DNA of 64,000 bases from Deltaproteobacteria bacterium. GTDB lineage: Bacteria; Bdellovibrionota; JAJCYS01. Shown piece by piece: positions 19,785 to 30,115 of this stretch; position 1 is the first letter of the stretch, and each line of letters starts with the position of its first letter. The stretch covers positions 1-64,000 of the forward strand of contig JAJCYS010000049.1 of NCBI GenBank assembly GCA_029262815.1, given 5' to 3'. The position numbers and the translations under genes are program-made. A model generated the notes under the pieces. It saw only the letters and a program-made list of their open reading frames with translations, did not search any database and was not told the DNA's origin.

Positions 19785-20567
19785 ATGAAAGCATCTCACA
19801 AGTATGATTTATATGAAAAAGCCGTCCAATGCCCAGAGGTTGAATGTGCCTTTGCATTGAGGGTGTACAAAAAGCATCAAAAGAAATCACCCAAAATATT
19901 CCGAGAAGATTTTTGCAGCTCATTTATAAATGCAATTCACTGGGTCCAGATGAATCCCGACCACAAGGCTTATGCCCTTGATAACGCATTAGCACCCTTA
20001 AAATATGGAAGTCGTGTTCATATACCAAAGCTGACGGAAGAAGAGCAGGGTCGTTTAGGGATCTACCAAATGGACGTTCGAAGCACCAAAGCGCCGAAGT
20101 CCGATATTATTATGGCTTCAAATTTCTCGTGGCTGATCTTTAAAACCCGTGAAGAATTAAAAGCATATTTTAAAGCATGCCATCAAAGATTGAACAAGAA
20201 TGGCATGATGATCATGGATATGTTGGGTGGCAGTGACTGCCATGAGCCCAACGTTGAAGTCGACCGTCGTCACCATTTTACATACTACTGGGAGCAGTAC
20301 GAATTTAATCCCATCACTCATGATGCCAAATTTGCCATTCACTTCAAAGAGCCGGGCCAAAAAAAACGGGTTGATGTGTTTCAATACGATTGGCGACTCT
20401 GGTCTATACCAGAGGCGGTTGAAATTTTAAAAGAAGCAGGGTTCTCGGATGTGCATGTCTACTGGGAAGATGATGATGAGGATGGAGATGGCAACGGCAA
20501 CTTCAGACCTCAAAAGCGAGTCGAGTCTTGTGCTTCGTGGGTTGCTTATCTCGCAGCTTGTAAATAG
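19785..20567 (+). CDS. Class I SAM-dependent methyltransferase-like protein
   Basis: IFREDFCSSF, AYALDNALAPLKYG, FKACHQRLNKNGMMIMDMLGG. Confidence 0.65.
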   Translation: MKASHKYDLYEKAVQCPEVECAFALRVYKKHQKKSPKIFREDFCSSFINAIHWVQMNPDHKAYALDNALAPLKYGSRVHIPKLTEEEQGRLGIYQMDVRSTKAPKSDIIMASNFSWLIFKTREELKAYFKACHQRLNKNGMMIMDMLGGSDCHEPNVEVDRRHHFTYYWEQYEFNPITHDAKFAIHFKEPGQKKRVDVFQYDWRLWSIPEAVEILKEAGFSDVHVYWEDDDEDGDGNGNFRPQKRVESCASWVAYLAACK

Positions 20568-20569
20568 TT

Positions 20570-21637
20570 CTATGGCTTAAAACTTGAATACATAATATTG
20601 CCATGCTTTACCTTGAGCTCGGCACGGTATTTTTTTGAGCCGGTTAACGACATATCCGGAAAATTATTAATGGTGCCGTGATTGACCTTTGTCGTGTAAT
20701 TAAATTCTTGGATATTGCGCGGTGAGAACGTCAGATTACCATGGCTGACCTTAGCAAATTGATTTTGTGCAAGTCCCAACAGTGATAGGTTGCCGTATTT
20801 CAACTCTGCTTTGAGGGTTAACTGTCTGGGGACATAAAAATCGCAAGTGCCTCGTTTGAGTTTTGCGTACAACGTCGAACCTTGTGTGGTTACGATATTT
20901 TTGTAGGATTCATCATCGAAATCGTTGTCAGCAGAATAAACACAACGATATGTAATTTGGTTGGTTTTAGAGGGTTGGATCTTTAAGTTTCCGTGAGTTA
21001 ATTTAATGGCGAAAGTATCATGATCATGGATAGAAACTTGACCTTTGGCTGTCAACTTGCTGCTTGCAAACTTGTTTGAGTGTGATTCCAATTTGGTTTT
21101 TTGAAAAGGATAAGAAAACGTAACCTTGTCTTCCCAGTCTTTGAAGTCAGAGTCAATATCACGAATGTTATTTTTGTGAATCTCAAACATTTCATCGAAA
21201 TATTTCTCAAATTTAGATTCAATGTCTTTGGATTTTCTTTCGCTCGATTCAATTGCTTTGCCGAATAAATTTTCAAATAACGGGACAAAAGTTTTAATAA
21301 TTAAAATGTCGGCGAGTAACCCTAGACATATAATTACAAAAATCGAAAGAATTAAAGTGATGCTTCCAATGAAGAGATATTTTGGCCAACGTGATGTTTT
21401 AGGAGCGGACTGAAGAGATAGCCCACGCTCAAGTCTGTAGCGATTGGCTAAGGTTTCGGGTGTGCCTAAGAATTTGAGAACTCCAGCCAGGGACATGTCG
21501 GGTTGAGCTGTTCGGTCCTCGATATGACTTCTGATTTCCATGAGGATGTCGAGTTTGTCATTAACAGATACACCTTCTAAGGAATTTTCAAGTTGGGAAA
21601 GATATTTTTCGAGTAACTTGGACTCTTGTTCATTCAT
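20570..21637 (-). CDS. HAAS-domain membrane protein with DUF4097-like beta-rich C-terminus
   Basis: YLSQLENSLEGVSVNDKLDILMEIRSHIEDR (HAAS/DUF1700-like); one TM; KLTHGNLKI/ELKYGNLSLLG/KVSHGNLTF repeats. Confidence 0.7.
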   Translation of the reverse strand: MNEQESKLLEKYLSQLENSLEGVSVNDKLDILMEIRSHIEDRTAQPDMSLAGVLKFLGTPETLANRYRLERGLSLQSAPKTSRWPKYLFIGSITLILSIFVIICLGLLADILIIKTFVPLFENLFGKAIESSERKSKDIESKFEKYFDEMFEIHKNNIRDIDSDFKDWEDKVTFSYPFQKTKLESHSNKFASSKLTAKGQVSIHDHDTFAIKLTHGNLKIQPSKTNQITYRCVYSADNDFDDESYKNIVTTQGSTLYAKLKRGTCDFYVPRQLTLKAELKYGNLSLLGLAQNQFAKVSHGNLTFSPRNIQEFNYTTKVNHGTINNFPDMSLTGSKKYRAELKVKHGNIMYSSFKP

Positions 21638-21998
21638 GATTCGCCTCCAACAGCTTTTTAGTTCGTTTAATCAGATGATTCCACTCCTGTTTCATCTCTG
21701 AAAGCAATGATCTGCCTTCGGGTGTTAGGGTGTAATATTTTCTAGGATGACCCAATGCATTTTCAGTGCGCCATCGGCCCACAATAAGCTTCTCTCGCGA
21801 CATGCGACCCAGAAGGGCATATAACGTACCATCCGTTATGTGAAGCTCTAGAAGACATAGGGCCTGTAGAATATCCGCGCCGTATCTTTCTTGTGGTTCA
21901 AGTAAACTCATGAGGTGGAACTCTAAGATGCCTTTGCGTAACTGAGTTTTCCAATTTTCTAACTTCACACCATGTTTATATAACAATATACCTTGCAA
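21630..21998 (-). CDS. PadR family transcriptional regulator
   Basis: YGADILQAL...ITDGTLYALLGRMSREKLIVGRWRTE...RKYYTLTPEGRSLL; true start probably internal near LENWKTQLRKG. Confidence 0.88.
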   Translation of the reverse strand: MQGILLYKHGVKLENWKTQLRKGILEFHLMSLLEPQERYGADILQALCLLELHITDGTLYALLGRMSREKLIVGRWRTENALGHPRKYYTLTPEGRSLLSEMKQEWNHLIKRTKKLLEANHE

Positions 21999-22110
21999 TG
22001 CAATGTAAAATTTAACTCATAGAATCAAATAGTTATTCTGTGCCCAAAGGTTCTTCGGCACCCTTTGGGCAGAAAATGATGAGTTCGTTAAGATTGCAGG
22101 GTAATGGCGA

Positions 22111-22242
22111 TTAATCCAGTAGTGCTTCAAGCAGGTCCAGTTCTTTAAATTTGCTTTCTATTTCTTTTAATACTTCTTCATCATTCAAAGATTGTTGTTT
22201 TATATAGCCTAAAATTTTTTTCAGAGCTTTTGACAAGTCCAT
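22111..22242 (-). CDS. Possible small ORF, 43 aa
   Basis: MDLSKALKKILGYIKQQSLNDEEVLKEIESKFKELDLLEALLD; amphipathic, no clear SD. Confidence 0.3.
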   Translation of the reverse strand: MDLSKALKKILGYIKQQSLNDEEVLKEIESKFKELDLLEALLD

Positions 22243-22569
22243 AATCTTATCATTGATATCCTCATTCTTTTTTCTATTCTTATAATGAGGTTTTTCATTT
22301 AATTTTTATGGTTATTGTAAATGACGAAACTTGCGGTCTTGTTAAAAGTGAGTTGTTTTTCATCTATTGCGTATTAGCAAAAGCATTGAAATGACTCGAT
22401 GTATTCAATACAAGTAAAACTAGGAAACAAATTTTCAATAAATTCATAAAATCACCCCAAGAGAATGTCCTTAGGAATAGTACAAAGGATTTCATGTAGC
22501 CATCTGTTATTTAAAAATATCAATTTACACTTGTTGTAATACTTTGAAAAATGAGTAGAATAGGGCTCT

Positions 22570-23154
22570 ATGGAAAAAGCTGAAAAAGTCGTTGGTATTA
22601 TGCCTACTCCCAATCCTGTCACTTTAAAGTTCCATTTAGATGGATCACTCTGTGAATCGGTCGTGAATTTTACAACCCCAGATGAAGCTAAAGATGTGCC
22701 GTTTGTCCAAGCGCTATTTGCGCTTCCTGAAGTCACAGGAGTCATGGTTCGGCAAGACGTCGTCTCCGTCACAAAAACACCTGAAGCCTCATGGGAAGAT
22801 GTATCAGAAGCAACTCAGTGGCAGTCTCTTTGCGAACGAATCCGTCAATCTATTGAATCACAACTGGCACTCGGTCCCGTATCCATTCCTGTACCAGAAA
22901 TTTCAGAAGAGGAAAAAGAATCAACTGATAGTGTTTCACAGCGTATTGAACAGATCATAAACGATGAAATTCGTCCCGCTGTAGCGATGGATGGGGGAGA
23001 TATTACGTTTGATCGTTTTGAATCAGGGACGGTATACCTTCATCTAAAAGGTGCGTGCTCAGGATGTCCCAGCTCTGTTGTGACATTAAAAATGGGCATC
23101 GAAAACCGACTTAAAGAAGAGATCCCAGAAATCAAAGATGTCGTAGCAGTCTAA
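22570..23154 (+). CDS. NifU-like Fe-S scaffold (Nfu N- and C-terminal domains)
   Basis: PTPNPVTLKFHL N-domain; IRPAVAMDGGDITF and GACSGCPSSVVTLK C-domain. Confidence 0.92.
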   Translation: MEKAEKVVGIMPTPNPVTLKFHLDGSLCESVVNFTTPDEAKDVPFVQALFALPEVTGVMVRQDVVSVTKTPEASWEDVSEATQWQSLCERIRQSIESQLALGPVSIPVPEISEEEKESTDSVSQRIEQIINDEIRPAVAMDGGDITFDRFESGTVYLHLKGACSGCPSSVVTLKMGIENRLKEEIPEIKDVVAV

Positions 23155-23222
23155 CACCCTGGCCCTTTGAAAAAGGGGTATACTAAGACCTAAGTTTTCT
23201 CGACAACCAAAGGTTCACCACC

Positions 23223-24845
23223 ATGAATGTTGCCAAACATATCATTCGCATCTTAGAAGCGAACCAGGTCAAGTACGTCTTTGGTCTGCCTGGAGAAGAA
23301 ATCATTCCTATCATGGACGCAATACAAGATTCTGATATTACCTTTGTCACAGCTCGTCATGAACAGGGCGCCGGGTTTATGGCCGATGTTTACAGTAGGA
23401 TTACAAAAGAACTGACCGTATGTCTGGCCACCCTTGGTCCTGGGGCTACAAACTTTGCAACCCCAGCTGCGGATGCTTTTTTGGACTTTGCACCCGTGTT
23501 GTTTCTCACCGGTCAGGCGGAACGTACACGTCTTTATAAAAACAGCCACCAAGTAATTGATACCAAAGCTGTATTTGACCCCATCACGAAGTGGAGTGGA
23601 TCTGTCATCACATCGGATAATATTACCGAGGTGATTCAAAACTGTATTAAAATTGCCAAAACACATCCCATGGGTGCCGTTCATTTAGTGATTCCTGAAG
23701 ATGTACAAAAACTACCTTGTTCAGATTGTAAAATTCTCAAAGTTCAATTTCCTCAGTCTACTTATCCAAACGAAGAACAATTGAAACGAGCGCAAACGAT
23801 TTTAAGCAAAGCCAAACGTCCTGTGGTGATAGCAGGAAATGGAATTTTTCGTGAAGAAGCGCACCATGCATTAAAGCAGTTTTGTGAAGCGCTTAATATT
23901 CCTGTTGTGGAAACCTATATGGGAAAAGGGAGCCTACCTAACAGTCATCCTATGTTTGTGGGGGCCTTAGGTCTACCTTGGAAAGATCCGGCTTATACGT
24001 TGGTTGCTGAATCGGACGTAGTGATTACCATCGGGTACGATTTAGTTGAGCTTGAACCCAAAGCGTGGAATCCAAACAGCGATAAATCCATCATTCATAT
24101 CGGATCACGTCCCGCTGAGGTGGATCAACATTATGTGTTAGAAGTCGGTATTCAGGGACAAATTGACAAATCGCTTTCCTGGCTTCAGAAAAACCTAACA
24201 GCTTATGATGTTCATGATTCCATTCGACTGTACAAAGACAAAGCGCGTGAGGATATTGCCTTAGCACTCTCAGAGAAACGATTTCCATTATCACCTGCAT
24301 TTGTTATCCATCAACTGGCTGATCTTTTGACGCCCAAAGATATTGTTATCAGTGATGTCGGTGCTCATAAAATTTGGATGGGTCGCCTGTTCCCTTGTGA
24401 GGTGCCTGGTCGCTGTATCATTTCAAATGGATTAGCAACCATGGGCATTGCTCTACCAGGAGCTATTGGTGCTGCATTAGCTGACCCTGAAGCTCGAGTA
24501 GTGTCTGTGAATGGAGATGGGGGATTTCTGATGAATGTCCAGGAGCTTGAAACAGCAACACGGCTCAATCTACCCATCATTCACATTGTGTTTAACGATT
24601 CGCTTTATGGGTTGATCAAGTGGAAACAATATTTAGAAAACTTACCTCCAAGCCAGGTTGATTTTACCAATCCTGATTTTGTAAAATTAGCTGAAAGTTT
24701 TGGTGCAAAAGGATTACGGATCAAATCTTTCGAAGATGTCCGACCTGTTTTAGTAGAAGCGCTTTCGGCGCAAACGCAAGTTATCATTGACTGTCCCGTT
24801 GATTTTGAAGAAAACATTCGTTTAGTACAACGAACGAAAAAATAA
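23223..24845 (+). CDS. Acetolactate synthase large subunit-type TPP enzyme
   Basis: VFGLPGEEIIPIMDAI, ATLGPGATNFATPAADAFLD, GDGGFLMNVQELETATRLNLPIIHIVFND TPP motif. Confidence 0.9.
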   Translation: MNVAKHIIRILEANQVKYVFGLPGEEIIPIMDAIQDSDITFVTARHEQGAGFMADVYSRITKELTVCLATLGPGATNFATPAADAFLDFAPVLFLTGQAERTRLYKNSHQVIDTKAVFDPITKWSGSVITSDNITEVIQNCIKIAKTHPMGAVHLVIPEDVQKLPCSDCKILKVQFPQSTYPNEEQLKRAQTILSKAKRPVVIAGNGIFREEAHHALKQFCEALNIPVVETYMGKGSLPNSHPMFVGALGLPWKDPAYTLVAESDVVITIGYDLVELEPKAWNPNSDKSIIHIGSRPAEVDQHYVLEVGIQGQIDKSLSWLQKNLTAYDVHDSIRLYKDKAREDIALALSEKRFPLSPAFVIHQLADLLTPKDIVISDVGAHKIWMGRLFPCEVPGRCIISNGLATMGIALPGAIGAALADPEARVVSVNGDGGFLMNVQELETATRLNLPIIHIVFNDSLYGLIKWKQYLENLPPSQVDFTNPDFVKLAESFGAKGLRIKSFEDVRPVLVEALSAQTQVIIDCPVDFEENIRLVQRTKK

Positions 24846-24856
24846 CAGAGGTGCCC

Positions 24857-26233
24857 ATGGCTAAAGAACACGTGGTCAAAAATCCATACTCAGGTCGAAG
24901 CGTTGGTCGAGTGATCACCCACGCCCCTAAACAAGGCCTTGCCATGTTGACCAAGGCCAAAAAAGTATTTGAGATCCTTAAGAAAACTTCACGTTATGAA
25001 CGAGCTCGAGCGCTCATGCAAATTTCAGACGCACTGAAACAGCAGAAGGAAACATTTGCGAAAACCCTTATGCAGGAAGCAGGAAAGCCAATTACACTAG
25101 CACGTGCGGAGGTTGATCGTGCGATTTTTACCTTTGCCTATGCTGCTGAAGAAATAAAACGGTTTGGACAAGAGGCACTGCCCATGGATTTGATCCCGGG
25201 TGCTGAAGGGCGACGTGGGCTAGTGGAACGATTCCCGATTGGCCCTATTTTGGGCATCACGCCGTTCAACTTTCCGTTGAATTTGGTTGCACATAAAGTA
25301 GCGCCAGCACTAGCTGTGGGAAATCCGATAATCATTAAACCCAATATTTTGACCCCTTTTATGTCACTACAACTCAAGAATTTGGTTGATCGATCGAGCT
25401 TTCCTAAAGATAGCATGCAGGTGGCTTTGCTTGAGGGTGCAGATGCTGAGGCTATTGTGGTTCATGATGATTGTGCCATGGTGAGTTTTACAGGCAGTGC
25501 CCAAATTGGGTGGCATGTGAAGCAAGTCGCAGCTAAGAAAAAAGTTGCCTTAGAGTTGGGCGGTAATGCCATAGCCGTTCTAAGTCAGGATGGTGCCGCT
25601 GGAGTTTTTGCTGAAAAAGTGGCACGTGCAGCATTCGCGTATGCAGGGCAGAGTTGTATTTCAGTGCAAACAGCGCTTATTCATGAATCTCATTACGAAT
25701 CGGTGAAACGTAAAATTGTATCTCACACCAAGGCATTGAAAGTCGGAGATCCAGCAAAAACGGCTACATGGTGTGGACCGGTGATTAACGAAAGTGCTGC
25801 CGATCGTTTAGAAAGCTGGATCAAAGAAGCTGCCGACAAAGGAGCCAAAGTGCTTACAGGAGGTAAGCGGCAAGGGTTGGTTATTACGCCTTGTGTGCTT
25901 GAAAATGTAGGCGAGTCTGAAAAAATAAGTTGTGAAGAAGCGTTTGGTCCTGTTGTGCTATTAAAACCCTTCAAGCTGGACGGTGAAGCCATTCGATTTA
26001 TCAATCGTAGTAAGTATGGGCTTCAGAGTGGGCTGTTCACCAACCACTATCCCCGTATACAATCGTATTTTGAGTCTTTAGAAGTGGGTGGGCTGATGGT
26101 AAATGAAGTGCCTACATATCGAATAGATCATATGCCATATGGTGGGGTCAAAGATTCCGGATTTGGACGTGAAGGTCTCAAGTGGACGATGGAAGAAATG
26201 ACTGAGCCTAAATTGCTTATGGTATCTCTTTAG
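24857..26233 (+). CDS. Aldehyde dehydrogenase family protein
   Basis: GITPFNFPLNLVAHKVAPALAVGNPIIIKP, VSFTGSAQIGW, LELGGNA, YAGQSCISVQ. Confidence 0.92.
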   Translation: MAKEHVVKNPYSGRSVGRVITHAPKQGLAMLTKAKKVFEILKKTSRYERARALMQISDALKQQKETFAKTLMQEAGKPITLARAEVDRAIFTFAYAAEEIKRFGQEALPMDLIPGAEGRRGLVERFPIGPILGITPFNFPLNLVAHKVAPALAVGNPIIIKPNILTPFMSLQLKNLVDRSSFPKDSMQVALLEGADAEAIVVHDDCAMVSFTGSAQIGWHVKQVAAKKKVALELGGNAIAVLSQDGAAGVFAEKVARAAFAYAGQSCISVQTALIHESHYESVKRKIVSHTKALKVGDPAKTATWCGPVINESAADRLESWIKEAADKGAKVLTGGKRQGLVITPCVLENVGESEKISCEEAFGPVVLLKPFKLDGEAIRFINRSKYGLQSGLFTNHYPRIQSYFESLEVGGLMVNEVPTYRIDHMPYGGVKDSGFGREGLKWTMEEMTEPKLLMVSL

Positions 26234-26996
26234 TCGGTTGTTTCTCAGGAAGGGGTTCTGAAAAAGCATGTGGTGTAATTGTAATACCATAGTGACGGCA
26301 AGCTTTCGAAACATCTAACTTGCGCTTGAGTTTAACAAATCCATAATTTTCTTCTTCGATAACGTATGAGGCAGTGACTTCGCCACCGTGGGTTTCTGTG
26401 AGTTCGTAGAGTTTTTTGAGATCACCTTTGAACCAATAGAGTTGATGAGGTGCACGGCCGATGTGAATTGTTTTTGAGACAACTTCTTGTCCTGGATAAC
26501 ATCCTTTATCAAATGAAATGCCTTGGATGACGTCAGAGTCCAAAGCGGAGAAACGCTTTGTATAATCTAAAGGGAAAATCGGAATTTTGCCTAAAACACG
26601 GTCTTGTTGTATGGGAGCTAAGGCCAGTGGGCCAGTTACGTTAAACTTAAATCCAACACCAATGGGTTTAAACAGTGCGGATTGAGCATCGGGATTGGTC
26701 TGTGCCCATTGGCAGGAAATGGGAGGATGTAGCGTGATATCTTCGCTAAATAAATGGGTTTCGAAATCTTGGAGAAACAAGTCATAGCAATCTTCGTGGA
26801 TCTCGGCGTAGATCAAATCATCTGAGCTTTTAAACAAGCCAGCCGTAAATAGAATTTTGCCTTCAGGGGATAAAAAATGGGTTATGCAGCCTTTACTTAG
26901 TGTATGGGGGGATATCAGTTGTGAAGTACGTCTATTTAAGTAGGGGATTAAATCATTGCCAGAGAGATGAATTACGATCCAGTTTCCCATACCCAC
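26217..26996 (-). CDS. ygfZ: YgfZ/GcvT-like folate-binding protein
   Basis: ISFDKGCYPGQEVVSKTIHIGRAPHQLY (K-G-C-Y-x-G-Q-E motif). Confidence 0.87.
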   Translation of the reverse strand: MGMGNWIVIHLSGNDLIPYLNRRTSQLISPHTLSKGCITHFLSPEGKILFTAGLFKSSDDLIYAEIHEDCYDLFLQDFETHLFSEDITLHPPISCQWAQTNPDAQSALFKPIGVGFKFNVTGPLALAPIQQDRVLGKIPIFPLDYTKRFSALDSDVIQGISFDKGCYPGQEVVSKTIHIGRAPHQLYWFKGDLKKLYELTETHGGEVTASYVIEEENYGFVKLKRKLDVSKACRHYGITITPHAFSEPLPEKQPTKEIP

Positions 26997-27117
26997 TAGT
27001 CTAGCTGTCCTTCAAGATATCGGCAACTATTTGACGAGATCCCCAAAAAAATACCGATGATCATTCAAGAAGTGATAGGCTTTATCCAATATAAAATAGC
27101 TTGATGGAGGCCAATCG

Positions 27118-28209
27118 ATGAGTTTGACGTGTGGAATCGTAGGACTGCCCAATGTGGGAAAATCCACCTTATTTAATGCGCTGACAAGTTCGGGTGTAGA
27201 TTCAGCCAATTTCCCTTTTTGTACCATTGATCCGAATGTGGGGATTGTGAAAGTACCAGATTATCGATTATGGGATATTGCAAAAGCTGTAGGCCCTGAA
27301 AAGGTTATCCCAACAACAGTCTCGTTCACAGATATTGCAGGCCTGGTTGAAGGGGCATCTAAAGGAGAAGGGCTGGGGAACCAGTTTTTGGGCCATATCA
27401 AAAGTACTCAAGCGATTGTTCATGTGGTGCGTTGTTTTGAAGATGAAAATGTGACCCACGTCAATGATACTGTGGATCCTGTTCGTGATATTGAAATTAT
27501 TGAAACTGAGCTCATGCTAGCTGATTTAGCTACGGTAACAAAACGTTTTTCTACGTTAGAAAAACAACGAAGAGTAAATCCTAAATCGGTGGTCGGATTC
27601 GAAGCGCTAGAAAAAGTGAAAGTGGGATTGGAATCAGGGACGCTGGTTCGAAATCTAGAATTGACTGATGAGGATCGTTCGGGACTTGCGGATCTTCATT
27701 TGTTAACTGAAAAACCCATGCTCTATGTTGCCAATGTTTCAGAAGACGATTTGTTAGACCCTGAGGCAAATCCACATGTTAATAATCTAACGGCCAAAGT
27801 ATCTAAAGAGAACGTCTTGGTCATTTGCAGTAAAATCGAGGCCGAAATCAGCCAGTTGCCGGATGAAGAGAAGTCTTCCTTTTTAGAATCGATGGGACTA
27901 CCTGAAAGTGGATTAGATAGATTGGTGAAAACTACATATCGATTATTAAAGCTGATGACCTATTTTACAGCGGGTAAAAAAGAGGTACGTGCTTGGACAG
28001 TGCGTGATGGGGCAAAAGCACCAGAGGCCGCAGGCGTGATTCATACGGATTTTGAGAAAGGATTTATCAAAGCTGAGGTATTTCATTACGAAGAACTTAT
28101 GAAGCATGGCAGTGAAGCTGAGATTAAAGCAAATGGGTTACTTCGAATTGAAGGTAAGGAATACGATGTTCGTGATGGAGATGTCATGCACTTTCGATTT
28201 AATGTGTAG
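27118..28209 (+). CDS. ychF: Redox-regulated ATPase YchF
   Basis: CGIVGLPNVGKSTLFNALTSSGVDSANFPFCTIDPNVG; C-terminal TGS-like domain. Confidence 0.96.
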   Translation: MSLTCGIVGLPNVGKSTLFNALTSSGVDSANFPFCTIDPNVGIVKVPDYRLWDIAKAVGPEKVIPTTVSFTDIAGLVEGASKGEGLGNQFLGHIKSTQAIVHVVRCFEDENVTHVNDTVDPVRDIEIIETELMLADLATVTKRFSTLEKQRRVNPKSVVGFEALEKVKVGLESGTLVRNLELTDEDRSGLADLHLLTEKPMLYVANVSEDDLLDPEANPHVNNLTAKVSKENVLVICSKIEAEISQLPDEEKSSFLESMGLPESGLDRLVKTTYRLLKLMTYFTAGKKEVRAWTVRDGAKAPEAAGVIHTDFEKGFIKAEVFHYEELMKHGSEAEIKANGLLRIEGKEYDVRDGDVMHFRFNV

Positions 28210-29308
28210 CACTCTCTGTTAGAATGCTATCGTATTTTTGAAATATGCTTGCAACATGATAAATCCATCTATAACTTGTTGAATAGTTTATACAGTCTTG
28301 TGTGTAATTTTTTTCCTTTGTGATCCGATCTAAATCGAATGAATAGGATCCGGCCCATTCTTTGATAAGTTCTGGGGTAGATGGAATGCCTTCTTCGTGA
28401 ATCAAATTAAAGTAGTGTTGTTCGATACTACTTTGTTTTGTGTGAGAAATGGAGGTTAATAAAATTTGTCTAAATTGTTCAAATTCTAAATTTCTTAAAA
28501 TTAATTGTACATTCGTAAGCATGTCATCAGGATTCCAATTCGTAAGTTTGATGTGTAGATGGTATGAAATATCTGCATGAAAAAGATCATGTAAGAAAAA
28601 ATCTACGATGTTTATTGTATTGTTATGCGCAAAAAGAGGATTTTCAATCATGCTGAATAGTAGTACAGGTAGGGGTGCGAGTTTATTGAAATTATAAATA
28701 CTGGGTGCGTATGGTATGGGCATGATCAACCAAAAATTTTCGTAGGGTTCCTTAAAGAAAAATGATTGAATAGATGTTCCGTCCTGAAGACGATCATTCA
28801 GAACTGTTTTTTCTGAACTATACTCATCTAATCTCTGGATTAATTGAGAAATATTTCCGTACTTAGTTAGTTTGCCCAGTTCCAAAGTAGGGTCTGTTGC
28901 TACCATTCCATGAAGTGAAAGGTTCAAAGCCTCAGTATACGTTATCTGGCTATTTTCAATATTTTTGTTGAGTAGTGACAAAATGGTTTTTCGATGTCGG
29001 TGGAATATGGTGTCTTGATTGTATGGCAACAGAGATAGCCGGTGATGGAGCACTCTCAAAAGAGGTAAAAATTCAGGGCTCTTCAATTCATCAAAATGAA
29101 GCGTAGCATTGTTCTTTTGCCAACGCACGTATTGCCGCATTCGTCTAACCCAAAGCTGAGCGATCGTAAGTTCATCTGATGTATAGAGCGAATGCATCAC
29201 ACGATCAATTTGCTTTAGTGTTTTTAAGGTTTCACATGGAGTGCCGTATAAGTCAGTTGAAAAACATGTGAGACAGAAAAAAATACAGATGTTGAGTCTA
29301 GCTATCAT
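28199..29308 (-). CDS. Hypothetical secreted protein
   Basis: Signal peptide MIARLNICIFFCLTCFSTDLYG; no family recognised. Confidence 0.65.
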   Translation of the reverse strand: MIARLNICIFFCLTCFSTDLYGTPCETLKTLKQIDRVMHSLYTSDELTIAQLWVRRMRQYVRWQKNNATLHFDELKSPEFLPLLRVLHHRLSLLPYNQDTIFHRHRKTILSLLNKNIENSQITYTEALNLSLHGMVATDPTLELGKLTKYGNISQLIQRLDEYSSEKTVLNDRLQDGTSIQSFFFKEPYENFWLIMPIPYAPSIYNFNKLAPLPVLLFSMIENPLFAHNNTINIVDFFLHDLFHADISYHLHIKLTNWNPDDMLTNVQLILRNLEFEQFRQILLTSISHTKQSSIEQHYFNLIHEEGIPSTPELIKEWAGSYSFDLDRITKEKNYTQDCINYSTSYRWIYHVASIFQKYDSILTESATH

Positions 29309-29530
29309 ATGTCCTTGCTTAAAGAGAGTTCCTTCAGGGTGCCGTGAGTGGCCACCTGAAGGAACAACAGGTTAACTGATGGGAATACTTTTTGCTACTA
29401 CTTTGGTGACTTTGAGTAAGGTTATCTTTAAAGTTTAATTTGTGAAATAAGCTTTTATGTTTGCTTCGTCGTGTTCGTTATGACGATCACAAGAGATTGT
29501 TTCGCTCTGCTCGTAAAAACGATCGAAGAT

Positions 29531-29560
29531 GGATCCCTGCCTTCGCAGAGATGACAAAAA
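29531..29560 (+). repeat. Dispersed palindromic repeat GGATCCCTGCCTTCGCAG(A/G)GATGAC
   Basis: Near-identical to copies at 59760 and (reverse complement) 52023. Confidence 0.85.
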
Positions 29561-29584
29561 AAGGCAGGAACCTATTTGTAGTTT

Positions 29585-30088
29585 TTATTTTTTTTCTTTA
29601 AGATTTACATGAAAGCGAATGGAGTCGTATGCGAATTGATAAAAATATCGAATGCGCACATAGTATTCATTTGCTGATTTAGGCAAATGAACGAATCCCG
29701 AAAAAGAGCCTTTTTCTGGCGGGGCTAACATAAATTTTTGATTCTTATTATCCCCAATTCGTTTGGTAAAAAGCGTAGAAGATCCTAGGTTACCTGTGAC
29801 GGAATCTTCTTTTGGCGGTACGATTTCATAGGAAATATTACTCAGCTTAATTTGGTCATAAGCCTGTAGTTGGACCATATTTTCAGTGTAGACGTAAAAA
29901 ACAAAAAACTTTCGTCCGCCTATGTATTCAAATTTTAAGTTGTTTTGCGTAATGAGTGTGCCGCCGTGAGGTCCCTTAGGATGTTTCTTTTTCTTTGTCT
30001 GCTTTGAGTTTTGGGCTTCCGTTGCTGTTAGGGTACAATGTCCTATCGTGAAAAACAGGAAAGATGCAACGAAGCAGACCTTCAACAT
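29585..30088 (-). CDS. Hypothetical secreted protein
   Basis: MLKVCFVASFLFFTIGHCTLTA signal-like N-terminus; KGPHGGTLI motif; start choice uncertain (30088 or 30124). Confidence 0.6.
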   Translation of the reverse strand: MLKVCFVASFLFFTIGHCTLTATEAQNSKQTKKKKHPKGPHGGTLITQNNLKFEYIGGRKFFVFYVYTENMVQLQAYDQIKLSNISYEIVPPKEDSVTGNLGSSTLFTKRIGDNKNQKFMLAPPEKGSFSGFVHLPKSANEYYVRIRYFYQFAYDSIRFHVNLKEKK

Positions 30089-30115
30089 AAGGATATTGTA
30101 CGACGAGATGGTGAT

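Noticed and set aside
23253-23684. 143-aa minus-strand ORF inside the acetolactate synthase gene
   Set aside because: Shadow ORF of a strongly supported gene
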